NCBI GenBank assembly: GCA_040882845.1
Contig: JBBEAM010000015.1
Coordinates: forward strand, 1 to 64,000
Source: JBBEAM01 sp040882845
Lineage (GTDB): Bacteria; Pseudomonadota; Alphaproteobacteria; Kiloniellales; DSM-21159
Direction: 5' to 3'
DNA length: 64,000 bases
Shown here: positions 30,419 through 42,756 of the stretch, piece by piece
How the letters are laid out: the number at the start of each line of letters is the position of its first letter
Numbering within the stretch: the first letter of the stretch is position 1
Translations under genes and position numbers: made by a program
Notes under the pieces: generated by a model
What the model was told of the DNA's origin: nothing
Database searches by the model: none
What the model saw: the letters and a program-made list of their open reading frames with translations, nothing else

Positions 30419-31363
30419 CTACTGCGCGGCGCCGTCCTCGGTGGTGGCGTCATCGGCCGCGCCGGGCGCTTCGGGGGCGCCGCCCTGCTGCGGCTCGGGC
30501 AGCAGGATCTCGACTTCGCTGCCCTCGCGCAGCTCGGCGAGATAGCCCTCGACCACCTGGCGGGAGAGCTGGTCGACCAGCTGCTCCTCAAGCTCCTCGA
30601 AGCTCGGCGGCGTCTGCTCGCGCTTGTCCTCGACCTTGATGACATGCCAGCCGAACTGGGTTTCCACCGGCTCCTTGGTGTAGCTGCCGGGCTCCAGCGC
30701 GAAAGCCGCCTCGGAGAAGGGCGCGACCATCTGGCCGGCAGCGAAGTAACCGAGATCGCCACCGGTTTCTCCGGTCGGGCCGGTCGACTTCTCCTTCGCC
30801 TGTTCGGCGAAGTCGGCGCCGCCGTCGAGCAGGGCGATCACCTCCTCGGCGGCCTCCTTGCTTTCCAGCAGGATATGGCGGGCGCGGATTTCCTGCTGCG
30901 CAGGGTTTTCCTCCAGGTAGGTGTCGTAGGCCTCCCGGACCTTGGCGTCGCTCACCCCCTCTTCGATCAGCTGGGACAGCAGCACCTCGCGCATGATGTC
31001 GGCCTTCAGCGCCTCGAGCCGCTCCTGAACGGCGTCGTCGTCGCCCAGGCCCTTCTCGGCGGCGGCCTTGTCGAGCAGCTTGTAGTCGACCAGACGCTCG
31101 ACCAGGGCCGGGAAGATCAGTTCGAGCTGCGCCTGATACTGCGGCGGCAGCTCGGCGGCAGAAGCCATCACCTCGGAGCGAAGGATTTCCTCGCCGTCGA
31201 CGATGGCGACCACCGGGTCTTCCTGTGCGCCGGCGTCTTCCTCCGCGGCGTCCTGGTTCTCGTCCTGGGCCGTCGCGGCAAGCGGCAACAGGGCCGTGCC
31301 TCCGAGCAGTCCCGCGAGGATCAGGGCCAGGCCCCAGGGACCGAGCCAGCGCTTCACATTCAT
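30419..31363 (-). CDS. Exported parvulin-type peptidyl-prolyl isomerase
   Basis: 314 residues. Signal peptide at residues 1-33 (VKRWLGPWGLALILAGLLGGTALLPLAATAQ), an acidic linker, a SurA/PrsA-like N-terminal helical region, and a rotamase domain at about 160-250 (IRARHILLESKEAAEEVIALL...GDLGYFAAGQMVAPFSEAAFAL...TQFGWHVIKV). It should assist folding of periplasmic or outer-membrane proteins. ATG 31363 and ATG 31366 are tandem; AAGGAG upstream spaces better with 31363. The C-terminus is Gln/Ala/Asp-rich. Confidence 0.9.
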   Translation of the reverse strand: MNVKRWLGPWGLALILAGLLGGTALLPLAATAQDENQDAAEEDAGAQEDPVVAIVDGEEILRSEVMASAAELPPQYQAQLELIFPALVERLVDYKLLDKAAAEKGLGDDDAVQERLEALKADIMREVLLSQLIEEGVSDAKVREAYDTYLEENPAQQEIRARHILLESKEAAEEVIALLDGGADFAEQAKEKSTGPTGETGGDLGYFAAGQMVAPFSEAAFALEPGSYTKEPVETQFGWHVIKVEDKREQTPPSFEELEEQLVDQLSRQVVEGYLAELREGSEVEILLPEPQQGGAPEAPGAADDATTEDGAAQ

Positions 31364-31645
31364 CATCGTGCTCCTTCGCCCGCCGGGCGGGCCTTCGGGT
31401 GTCTCAGCAGCGGGCATCATGCAGATCGCCGCAAACGTTACAAGTGCAGCCTTTCCTGCAGGGCAAAAGCGGCATCTCTGTGACGCGGCTTTCGGCGCCC
31501 CGGAGCTAGCCGGAGCGGCGGCGCTACAGGGGCGGGTAACGTTGACAGAGCCCGCGGGCGGGCATATGTAGCGAAGCACTTGCTGCCTCTAGTCGCCGCA
31601 CGGGAAATTGTGCCGGCCTGGCGGCCGCGCCAATTGAGGAATCTC

Positions 31646-34462
<2,817 letters not shown>

Positions 34463-34500
34463 CGCCAGAGGCGGTCCGGCGCCGGGACACAGGCTAGGCC

Positions 34501-34680
34501 GTGCTCTATTTCCTGTTCTTCTGGATCATCCCGGCGCTGGTGCTCTACGTCGTCTTCTACAAGTACGGCCATGTCCTGGCCCGCCGGGTCGGCCGCGCCT
34601 GGACCAACCGCATCTTCCTCGGCGCCTGCGTCACGATGGTGATCTTTCTGATCTACGTGACCTACATCCGGGGGGTGTAG
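34501..34680 (+). CDS. Small two-transmembrane protein downstream of secA
   Basis: 59 residues from GTG 34501. Two strongly hydrophobic segments (about 2-20, LYFLFFWIIPALVLYVVFY, and 38-55, FLGACVTMVIFLIYVTYI) flank a basic loop KYGHVLARRVGRAWTNR, a typical positive-inside hairpin. An in-frame stop at 34495 confines the start to this GTG or later. The ribosome-binding site is weak. It lies 38 bp after secA on the same strand, so it may be co-transcribed; function unknown. Confidence 0.55.
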   Translation: MLYFLFFWIIPALVLYVVFYKYGHVLARRVGRAWTNRIFLGACVTMVIFLIYVTYIRGV

Positions 34681-34706
34681 AGCTAGGACTACTTAACCGC
34701 CGAATG

Positions 34707-36134
34707 CTAGGGCCCATACTGCTGTTGCTCAAGAGCCAGATCAACGGCGGCTTTCATTCCCGCGCAAGCGTTGCCTTCGCAGAAGTCAGACCAGTAACTG
34801 ACCTTCTCATAGATCTCACCCCACTTTTCAACTTCAATGCCCACTCGCTCATCGAGCCTTTGATACACAAGAACGTACGCTCCCAATACATAGATATATC
34901 CATAGCTATAGTATAAGTCGAACGTATGCCTCCCAAACTCATTGTAGACATCGATGTAATCCACTAGAAGGCTTTCAAGTTTATGGCCTCGATCTTTGAT
35001 TTGGACCGGTGTGAGAGTTCTATTATCAAAATCGAATAATGCATTGCCCGCCTCAACTAGCATCATATCGCTGATCGCGATGTGGCGTGGTATATACCGC
35101 CCCTCTCCTAGGTCAACTCTGCATTCGCGCCTAACGAAATCACGGGAGTGTTGTTGCCCCGTTTCGTTGTTGATCTTTATATCAAGCTCTGATGAAAGCT
35201 TATTCTGAAGTAGATAGACAATCTCCCGGTTAGCAATAGCTTGGCAGTTCTCTTGGATATTATCCGGGATTTTTTCATAGTAGTTTATGGGGTGCTGCAA
35301 GTACTGCTTTTCTACTTCATAATCATGGATGACAGCTCCCGCTATTGCGCCTGCGTAGTTCCAAACATCAGCGATACCCATCTGATCATGAACTGCAGTT
35401 CTGTACTTTAAGGACCTATATCCCGCAAACTGAAGGGCTTCAACAATACTTTCGCTACAGCTCCTAATTTGGGGAGATTCAACCGCAAGCCTACGTCCGC
35501 CAAAAATATACTTCCAGAAAATATCATAACGAAGATCGCACAGGGTCGTTTGGTGTATTTCATATACTATATCGCCAAAGTATGACCCAGATTGTCGCGG
35601 ATTATTCTTTATAGTTTCCGTGTCTATCCATAACGAATAGACAAACAAATTTATATGTGACGCTAAAATCGACTCATTATTCCTGCCAGAGGGATTGGTG
35701 GGTTGATAGAAATCCGAATGGTAACTTAATTCACCGAATTCAAACTGGATAAACTCACGAAAATCTTGAAGGCCAAAGCCGTTCTCAACGCTACTAAAAG
35801 CGATAGCCACTTCATTCTTTTCCGAACTACTTGCAGCACCGATTCGAAGCGTCCGGTCACCCTCCGAAATGCTGATGGTAAATAATGGAAGATCGCCCTC
35901 TAGCCTGTCCATTGGGCTAAGCCAACCGAGTTTTAGATTGAATTCAGGATTTCCCCGTCGAGCGTGGTTCGCCGCCTCCATGACCAGTGTTTTGGTCTCT
36001 TCACTGCATCCCTCGCATTCAATACGTACGCTCACGTGATCAAGCAGAGTGCCATGGGATGCAAGAGCCGAAGTGGGGTACAGCACCGCCACAACGAGCG
36101 CGGCAAGGCCAATCGTTCTAACAAAAATTACCAT
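34707..36134 (-). CDS. AT-rich orphan secreted protein
   Basis: 475 residues, not recognised. A signal peptide is clear (FVRTIGLAALVVAVLYPTSALA, cleavage near residue 25). Paired Cys residues (IECEGCSEE; later LCDLRYDI, IRSC, QENC, RREC, DFCEGNAC) suggest disulfides in the periplasm. The segment IEALQFAGYRSLKYRTAVHDQMGIADVWNYAGAIAGAVIHDYE looks helical; no catalytic signature was found. Base composition and codon use are far more AT-rich than any housekeeping neighbour, and the gene interrupts the secA-accA interval, so recent transfer is likely. No mobile-element ends were found. Confidence 0.75.
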   Translation of the reverse strand: MVIFVRTIGLAALVVAVLYPTSALASHGTLLDHVSVRIECEGCSEETKTLVMEAANHARRGNPEFNLKLGWLSPMDRLEGDLPLFTISISEGDRTLRIGAASSSEKNEVAIAFSSVENGFGLQDFREFIQFEFGELSYHSDFYQPTNPSGRNNESILASHINLFVYSLWIDTETIKNNPRQSGSYFGDIVYEIHQTTLCDLRYDIFWKYIFGGRRLAVESPQIRSCSESIVEALQFAGYRSLKYRTAVHDQMGIADVWNYAGAIAGAVIHDYEVEKQYLQHPINYYEKIPDNIQENCQAIANREIVYLLQNKLSSELDIKINNETGQQHSRDFVRRECRVDLGEGRYIPRHIAISDMMLVEAGNALFDFDNRTLTPVQIKDRGHKLESLLVDYIDVYNEFGRHTFDLYYSYGYIYVLGAYVLVYQRLDERVGIEVEKWGEIYEKVSYWSDFCEGNACAGMKAAVDLALEQQQYGP

Positions 36135-36247
36135 AATTTATTTCTGCACGCTGCATGCTAAAAAGCAACCTAAGGCAATGCTGCGGCAGTTCTGGTGCCA
36201 TGACAGGGCGTAATCAGCGCTGTGCTTCTTGAAGCTCGCACCGGTTC

Positions 36248-37204
36248 CTACCCCAGCCCCTTCTGGCCCATGTCGAGGTACTTCTGGCGGCGCTGCGCCT
36301 TGAGCGCGGAGCCCTCCTCGCGGCGCAGGGAGAGCAGCGCCTTTTCGATGGTGTCGCCGACCGCCCGGTAGGTCGCCTTGGGATCGCGGTGGGCGCCGCC
36401 CAGCGGTTCCTTGACGATGCCGTCGATGACGCCGAGCTTCTGCAGGTCCTCGGCGGTGAGGCGGAGCTGCTCGGCCGCCTCCTGGGCCTGGTCGCCGCTG
36501 CGCCAGAGGATCGAGGCGCAGCCTTCCGGCGAGATCACCGAGTAGATCGCGTGTTCCAGCATGAAGACCTTGTCGGCGGTGGCGATGGCGATGGCGCCGC
36601 CGGAGCCGCCCTCGCCGATCACCACGGAGATCACCGGCACCTCGAGCTTCAGGCAGACCTCGATGGAGCGGGCGATGGCCTCGGCCTGGCCGCGCTCCTC
36701 GGCGCCGATGCCGGGATAGGCGCCGGCGGTGTCGACCAGGGTGATGACCGGCAGGCCGAAGCGCCCGGCGAGCTGCATCAGCCGCTGCGCCTTGCGGTAG
36801 CCCTCGGGCCGGGTCATGCCGAAGTTGTGGGTCACCCGGCTGGTGGTGTCGCTGCCCTTCTCCTGCCCGATGAACAGACAGGAATAGCCGCGGAAGCGCC
36901 CCAGGCCGCCGATCAGCGCCTTGTCCTCGGCATAGGCGCGGTCGCCGGCCAGCGGCGTGAAGTCGGTGACCAGCTCGGCCATGTAGTCGGAGAAGTGCGG
37001 CCGCTCGGGATGGCGGGCGACCAGCGCCTTCTGCCAGGGCGTCAGCTTGCTGTAGGTGCTGGTGAGCAGCCGCTCGGCCTTGCCCTGGAGCTTGCTCACC
37101 TCCTCGGCGATGTTGATCTCATCGTCGTCGGAGAGGTGGCGCAGCTCCTCGATCTTGCCTTCGAGCTCGGCGATTGGCTTCTCGAAATCGAGAAAGTGCT
37201 TCAT
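36248..37204 (-). CDS. accA: Acetyl-CoA carboxylase carboxyltransferase subunit alpha
   Basis: 318 residues. AccA transfers CO2 from carboxybiotin to acetyl-CoA with AccD. The N-terminal LDFEKPIAELEGKIEEL, the carboxyltransferase core RPEGYRKAQRLMQLAGRFGLPVITLVDTAGAYPGIGAEERGQAEAIA and GEGGSGGAIAIATADKVFMLEHAIYSVISPEGCASILW are all family hallmarks. Length is normal. Divergent from the TPP-riboswitch/thiY transcript. Confidence 0.97.
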   Translation of the reverse strand: MKHFLDFEKPIAELEGKIEELRHLSDDDEINIAEEVSKLQGKAERLLTSTYSKLTPWQKALVARHPERPHFSDYMAELVTDFTPLAGDRAYAEDKALIGGLGRFRGYSCLFIGQEKGSDTTSRVTHNFGMTRPEGYRKAQRLMQLAGRFGLPVITLVDTAGAYPGIGAEERGQAEAIARSIEVCLKLEVPVISVVIGEGGSGGAIAIATADKVFMLEHAIYSVISPEGCASILWRSGDQAQEAAEQLRLTAEDLQKLGVIDGIVKEPLGGAHRDPKATYRAVGDTIEKALLSLRREEGSALKAQRRQKYLDMGQKGLG

Positions 37205-37280
37205 GAAGCGGGTCTTAGCATAGCCCTTCGTCCAGCGCGAGACTTGACGCGCGGAAATCTGCGGCTCAGGTTGCTTGCGT

Positions 37281-37386
37281 TCCTAGGGGAGTCAGATTTC
37301 TGGCTGAGAGGGAGCGCGGACCCCAGCATCCGCCAGTCCGACCCTTAGAACCTGATCCGGGTCATACCGGCGCGAGGGAAGGAACG
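37281..37386 (+). ncRNA. TPP riboswitch (THI element)
   Basis: The conserved THI blocks appear in order: GGGGAG in P2 (37286-37291), CTGAGAGG in the pyrimidine-sensing J3/2 region (about 37304-37311), then CCTGATCCGG (37351-37360), the closing GTCATACCGGCG and the terminal GGAAGG. This aptamer binds thiamine pyrophosphate. It precedes a ThiY-like gene, so it should repress thiamine-precursor uptake when TPP is abundant. Confidence 0.92.
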
Positions 37387-37418
37387 GGCTTACGGGACAC
37401 GGAGATATCCGCCGTCGG

Positions 37419-37443
37419 CCTCCTCGCGGTCATCACGAGGAGG
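37419..37443 (+). promoter_or_regulatory. SD-sequestering hairpin, likely expression platform of the TPP riboswitch
   Basis: CCTCCTCG (37419-37426) pairs perfectly with CGAGGAGG (37436-37443) around a 9-nt loop. The right arm contains the ribosome-binding site GGAGG, 4 nt before ATG 37448. Closing this stem would hide the site, which fits translational rather than transcriptional control; there is no U-tract. Confidence 0.65.
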
Positions 37444-37447
37444 TTCC

Positions 37448-38386
37448 ATGTTCCGCGCCGTCATCCTAGCCGCCACCCTGCTTTTCGCCGCCGCGCCCGC
37501 CCAGGCGCAAGAGAACAAGCTCGTCCTGCTGCTCGACTGGTTCGTCAATCCCGACCACGCGCCGATCATCATCGCGCTGGAGAAGGGCTTTTTTGCCGAG
37601 GAAGGCCTGGAGATCGAGGTGATCGAACCGGCCGATCCCAACGACCCGCCGAAGCTGGTCGCCGCCGGACGGGCCGATCTCGCCGTGTCCTACCAGCCGC
37701 AGCTGCACATGCAGGCGGCCGCTGGCCTGCCGCTGACGCGCATCGCCACCCTGGTGGCGACGCCGCTCAACACCCTGCTGGCGCTGGCGGAGGGCCCGGT
37801 GCGCAGCCTCGCCGACCTCAAGGGCCGCAAGGTCGGCTACTCCGTCGGCGGCTTCGAGGACGCACTGCTCGCCGCGATGCTGAAGCAGGAGGGCATCGGC
37901 ATCGACGAGGTCGAGCTGATCAACGTCAACTTCTCGCTCTCCCCGGCCCTGCTGTCGGGCCAGGTCGACGCGGTGATCGGCGCCTTCCGCAACTTCGAGC
38001 TCAACCAGCTCGAGCTGCACGGCGCCGCGGGGCGGCCTTTCTACGTCGAGGAGCACGGCGTGCCGGCCTACGACGAGCTGATCGTGATCGCCGGGCGCGA
38101 GCGCCTCGACGACCCGCGCCTGCCGGCCTTCCTGCGCGCCCTGGAGCGCGGCGTGCTCTACCTGATCAACCACCCGGAGGAGTCCTGGGAGCTCTTCGCC
38201 GGTTATCAGGACGGGCTGGACGACGAGCTCAACCGCCGCGCCTGGGCCGACACCCTGCCGCGCTTCGCCCTGCGCCCGGCGGCGCTGGACCAGGGCCGCT
38301 ACCGCCGATTCGCGGAGTTTCTGGTCGCCCAGGGGGTGATCGAGTCGACCCCGCCCCTGGAAAGCTACGCCGTGGAGCTGGAATAG
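37448..38386 (+). CDS. thiY: ThiY/NMT1-type substrate-binding protein for a pyrimidine thiamine precursor
   Basis: 312 residues. Signal peptide at 1-20 (FRAVILAATLLFAAAPAQAQ). The mature N-terminus LVLLLDWFVNPDHAPIIIALEKGFFAEEGLEIEVI is the NMT1/THI5-like fold that binds formylaminopyrimidine or a related HMP precursor; PADPNDPPKLVAAGRADLAVSYQP follows the ThiY pattern. The upstream TPP riboswitch supports a role in thiamine salvage. The ABC permease and ATPase (thiX, thiZ) are not next to it here, so partners must be encoded elsewhere. Confidence 0.9.
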   Translation: MFRAVILAATLLFAAAPAQAQENKLVLLLDWFVNPDHAPIIIALEKGFFAEEGLEIEVIEPADPNDPPKLVAAGRADLAVSYQPQLHMQAAAGLPLTRIATLVATPLNTLLALAEGPVRSLADLKGRKVGYSVGGFEDALLAAMLKQEGIGIDEVELINVNFSLSPALLSGQVDAVIGAFRNFELNQLELHGAAGRPFYVEEHGVPAYDELIVIAGRERLDDPRLPAFLRALERGVLYLINHPEESWELFAGYQDGLDDELNRRAWADTLPRFALRPAALDQGRYRRFAEFLVAQGVIESTPPLESYAVELE

Positions 38387-38402
38387 CGCGGCAAAAGCAA
38401 AC

Positions 38403-38425
38403 GGCCGCGCCAAGCCGGCGCGGCC
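38403..38425 (-). terminator. GC hairpin between thiY and the malyl-CoA lyase gene
   Basis: GGCCGCGCC (38403-38411) and GGCGCGGCC (38417-38425) pair with a 5-nt loop. On the minus strand the stem is followed by GTTTGCTTTT, a loose T-tract, so it most likely ends the lyase transcript; it may also serve the convergent thiY transcript. Confidence 0.55.
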
Positions 38426-38449
38426 GCTCGCGGACGCTGAAGGCGAGAC

Positions 38450-39658
38450 TTACTTCTTCTTCGCCGACTTCTTGGCTGGGGCCTTCTTGGCGGCGGCCTT
38501 GGCCGGAGCCTTCTTGGCCGGGGTCTTCTTCACGGCAGCCTTCTTCGGAGCCGCCTTCTTCGCCGGCGCCTTCTTGGTAGCAGCCTTGGAGGCAGCCGCC
38601 TTCTTCGCCGCCGGCTTGCGCACCGGAGCCTTCTTCTTCGCCGGCGCCTTCTTTGCCGGGCCGGCCTTCTTGCGGTCGGCCTTGGCGATGGCGGCGGACT
38701 TCTGAACCATCACCTCGGCCTGCTTGATCGAGGCGATGTCGATCAGCCGGCCGTCGAGGGTGACGGCGCCCTTGCCTTCCTTGGCCGCCTGCTTCATCGC
38801 GGCGATGATGCGCTTGGCCTTGTCGACCTCGGTCTTGGAGGGCGAGTTGATCTCGTTGGCGAGATCGATCTGGCTGGGGTGGATCGCCCACTTGCCCTCG
38901 CAGCCGAGCACCGCGGCGCGGTTCGCCTGGGCGCGGAAGCCGTCGGGATCGCCGATGTCGCCGAAGGGCCCATCCACCGGACGCAGGCCGTTGGCGCGGG
39001 CGGCGACCACCATGCGGGCGATGGCGTAGTGCCACATGTCGCCCCAGTGGTATTCGCGCGCGGCCTCGACGCCCTCGGGCTTGTCGGTCAGCACGCCGTA
39101 GAGCGCGTTGGGTCCGCCGATCACGGTGGTGCGCGCCTTGGTCGAGGCGGCGTAGTCGGCGACGCCGAAGTGCAGCGATTCGTTGCGCATCGAGGCGCCG
39201 GCAATCTCGTCGACGTTGGCCATGCCGAGCGCGGTCTCGATGATGATCTCGAAGCCGATCCGCTTCTTGCGATTCATCGCGTCCTCGACCTGGGTGACCA
39301 GCATGTCGACGGCGTAGATGTCGGCGGCGGTGCCGGCCTTGGGAATCATGATCAGGTCGAGCCGCTCGCCGGTCTGTTCGATCACATCGACCACGTCGCG
39401 GTACATGTAATGGGTGTCGAGGCCGTTGATCCGGACTGACAGGGTCTTGTCGCCCCAGTCGATCTCGTTGATCGCCTTGATGACGTTCTTACGGGCCTGA
39501 AGCTTGTCGTCCGGCGCCACGGCATCCTCGAGATCGAGAAAGACGACGTCGGCCGTGGACTGGGCGGCTTTCTCCAGGAAGCGGTAGCTGCTGCCGGGTA
39601 CGGCAAGTTCACTGCGGTTGAGGCGCGCGGGCGCCTGTTCGACGAGGGTAAAGGACAT
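38450..39658 (-). CDS. HpcH/HpaI-type CoA-ester lyase (malyl-CoA lyase-like) with a histone-H1-like Lys/Ala/Pro tail
   Basis: 402 residues. Residues 1 to about 326 match L-malyl-CoA/beta-methylmalyl-CoA lyase: RSELAVPGSS, FLDLEDAVAPDDK (metal/CoA region), LSVRINGLDT, FEIIIETALGMANV (Glu ligand), FGVADYAAS, and the C-terminal GKWAIHPSQ...DGRLIDIASIKQAEVM. Such enzymes split malyl-CoA into acetyl-CoA and glyoxylate, e.g. in the ethylmalonyl-CoA pathway. Residues about 329-402 consist almost only of Lys, Ala and Pro in AKKAPAKK-like repeats, not part of the known family. The frame is continuous, so it is a genuine fusion as read. AAGGGG precedes ATG 39658. Confidence 0.9.
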   Translation of the reverse strand: MSFTLVEQAPARLNRSELAVPGSSYRFLEKAAQSTADVVFLDLEDAVAPDDKLQARKNVIKAINEIDWGDKTLSVRINGLDTHYMYRDVVDVIEQTGERLDLIMIPKAGTAADIYAVDMLVTQVEDAMNRKKRIGFEIIIETALGMANVDEIAGASMRNESLHFGVADYAASTKARTTVIGGPNALYGVLTDKPEGVEAAREYHWGDMWHYAIARMVVAARANGLRPVDGPFGDIGDPDGFRAQANRAAVLGCEGKWAIHPSQIDLANEINSPSKTEVDKAKRIIAAMKQAAKEGKGAVTLDGRLIDIASIKQAEVMVQKSAAIAKADRKKAGPAKKAPAKKKAPVRKPAAKKAAASKAATKKAPAKKAAPKKAAVKKTPAKKAPAKAAAKKAPAKKSAKKK

Positions 39659-39730
39659 ACGGATTTCCCCTTGGCTTTAACGGTCAAATATATCAGTCGC
39701 GCAGGTATTAAGGCATGTAAAGCGCCGCAT

Positions 39731-40725
<995 letters not shown>

Positions 40726-40726
<1 letters not shown>

Positions 40727-42546
40727 CACAGGCCGCTGGCGGCAGCGGCCTCCATGGCCAGCAGACGCGCCTCGTAGCCGAGGTTGGCGTCGTCCAGCGC
40801 ACCGAGCACCTCGCCCAGGGTCTGGGGCGACAGATCCTGCGCGCCGCCGCCGTTCAGGACCAGCAGCGACAGCAGTACCGTCTCGCCGAGACGACCGGCC
40901 CGGCCGGCCTCGCGCAGGGAGAAGAGGCGCCGTGCGTCGGCGCGGCTGGCGCCGGCCTGGGAGCCGCCGTCGGTAGCGGAGGCGGAAGCGCCATGAACCT
41001 GCGCCGTTTCGCCGCCCATCGGCAGCACGGTCTGCTCGCCCAGGGCAGTGAGGGCATTGGCGACCAGGATTTCCTGGCGCCGCGCGTCCTCGCCCTGCAG
41101 AGCTTGGCGCGCCCGCCTCCAGGTCGCATCGTCGAGGCCGTTGCGCGCCGGATCGAAGCCGGCGAGGCGGGCATAGGGCCAGAGCGTGGTCAGCGGACTG
41201 CCGCCGTCGCGGCCGCCCTGATATTCGGTGCGGGCGAGGTCGAGCCAGGCGCCACCGCGCTCGAACTGCCCGGCCAGAAACAGCGCCCGCCCGGCCTCGC
41301 CGGAAAACCAGACCAGCTGCTGGCTCGGCGCCATTTCGCGCAGCAGCGGCAGCGCCGCGCGCGCCGCCGCGCGGTAAAGCGTCTCGCGCCGCGCATGGTC
41401 GAACAGCGCCGCCAGGGCATCGGCCTGGAGGCGCGGCTCCCCGGCACGGCTGGCCGCCTGGAACAGCAGCGCCCGGCTGCGCGGCCCCGGCTCGCTCTTG
41501 GCCAGCGAGGGCGCATTGTCGAGCTCCAGCGGGGTGAAGGTAAAGCCGCGGTAGAGCTCGGCCAGCTCGCCGCCCGGCAGCACGCCCATGTGGGCCGCGA
41601 CCTCGCCGACCCGGACCCTGGATTCGATGTCCAGGTTCCCGGTCCGCGCCAGCGCCGCGAGCATCGCCGGCTTGGCATCCTGCAGCGAGGCCAGCGAGAG
41701 GTTCTCCCCGAGATGACTGAGCATCGCCAGCTTCAGCGGCGTCAGGGTCTCCAAGCGCGGCGGGCCACCGTAGCCGGCCATCGCCTCGGCCAGGGCGATG
41801 AAGCCGGCCTCGCCGTCGCCCTGCTCGCGCAGCAGGTCGAGACCGAGCATGGCGCCCGCCTCGTCGCCGTTGGCGAGCTGGCAGGCGATCGCCGCCTCGT
41901 TCCAGTAGAGGTCGTCAGGGTAGAGCTGGATGCCGGTGCTGGCGGCCTGGCAGGCGGACTGGAAATCCTGCCGCAGGAAGCCGCCGTCGGCGCGGGCACG
42001 CAGGACCATGCCCTGCTGCTCGCCCTGGGGGACCAGGCGCAGCAGCTTCTCCAGGCCCTCCAGCTCGCCGAGCGCCAGCAGGCGTTCGGCGCGCAGCGCC
42101 AGAAGGCTCTCGCGCCGCTCGCCGATACCCTGCTGCACCGGCGCCCGGGCGGAGGTCAGCAGCAGACGGCGCGCGAGATCGCGGGCAACCGGCGAATTCA
42201 GGTACTCGGAGATCTCGGGAATTTCCTGGACCACCAGGCTGCGCGGCGTGCCTTGCCACATCTCGGGACCGAGCCCGCCTTCGATGGGCTCCAGCACGCC
42301 CAGGGCGTCGTGCTCCGGCGCGCCGAGAGAGTCGACCTGGATTCCTGTGACCTCCGAACGCGGCGCCGTGGAGGAATTGCGCTCGCCCGGCGTCGAGTTT
42401 TCCGGTGGCAGCAGCTGCGTCGGGGCGCCCAGGGGTTCGGACTCGATGCCGTCCCGGTTCTGCGTCGTCTGCGCCTGGCCCGGGCCGCTCAGCAGCAGCG
42501 CCAGCGGCAGCGCGGCGAGCAGCGCTTTACTGCGGGAAACGGTCAT
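40726..42546 (-). CDS. Large exported protein of unknown function upstream of xerD
   Basis: 606 residues. Signal peptide at 1-25 (SRSKALLAALPLALLLSGPGQAQ). A Pro/Ser/Glu-rich linker leads to VDSLGAPEHDALGVLEPIEGGLGPEMWQGTPRSLV, a block I recall from conserved alphaproteobacterial proteins often mislabelled antifreeze glycopeptide. The rest is an alpha-helical, Ala/Leu-rich repeat region resembling TPR-like solenoids. No enzyme motif is seen. It is the middle gene of a unit with a 46-residue membrane protein upstream (20-bp overlap) and xerD downstream. Confidence 0.8.
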
Positions 42547-42667
42547 CGGGCAGCTCCCGCACGATCTCTTTGGTCGGGGCCGGGATCTCCACCATCAGGA
42601 GCGCGGCGGCGCCCACGGCGACGATCGCGATCAGTCCGGCGAAGAGTATTGCGCTGATTTTCCCCAC
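42527..42667 (-). CDS. Small single-pass membrane protein (46 residues)
   Basis: GTG 42667 to TAA 42527. The product has one hydrophobic helix (ISAILFAGLIAIVAVGAAALLM) followed by VEIPAPTKEIVRELPDDRFPQ. Similar small proteins ending in an IPAP...(P/N)DRFP pattern occur upstream of this exported-protein/xerD pair in other alphaproteobacteria, as I recall. Its end overlaps the start of the next gene by 20 bp, which favours real translation. A loose AGGGAA precedes the GTG. Confidence 0.6.
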   Translation of the reverse strand: MGKISAILFAGLIAIVAVGAAALLMVEIPAPTKEIVRELPDDRFPQ

Positions 42668-42719
42668 GGTGTGCGTTGTTCCCTGTTCGCTGTTGCTGCG
42701 CTACACCTGTCTCGAAACC

Positions 42720-42756
42720 GGCAAGGCTTTTCCGGCGACGCCGGTCAAGCCTTGCC
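42720..42756. repeat. Long nested inverted repeat in a divergent promoter region
   Basis: GGCAAGGCTT (42720-42729) pairs perfectly with AAGCCTTGCC (42747-42756); nested inside, CCGGC (42732-42736) pairs with GCCGG (42740-42744). It lies between the divergent small membrane gene and aroK. No U-tract follows on either strand, so a cruciform operator or leader structure is more likely than a terminator. Confidence 0.6.

Noticed and set aside
38453..38674. Repetitive DNA in the lyase gene as a CRISPR or tandem repeat
   Set aside because: The periodicity comes from codons for Ala, Lys and Pro in one open frame; there are no regular spacers.
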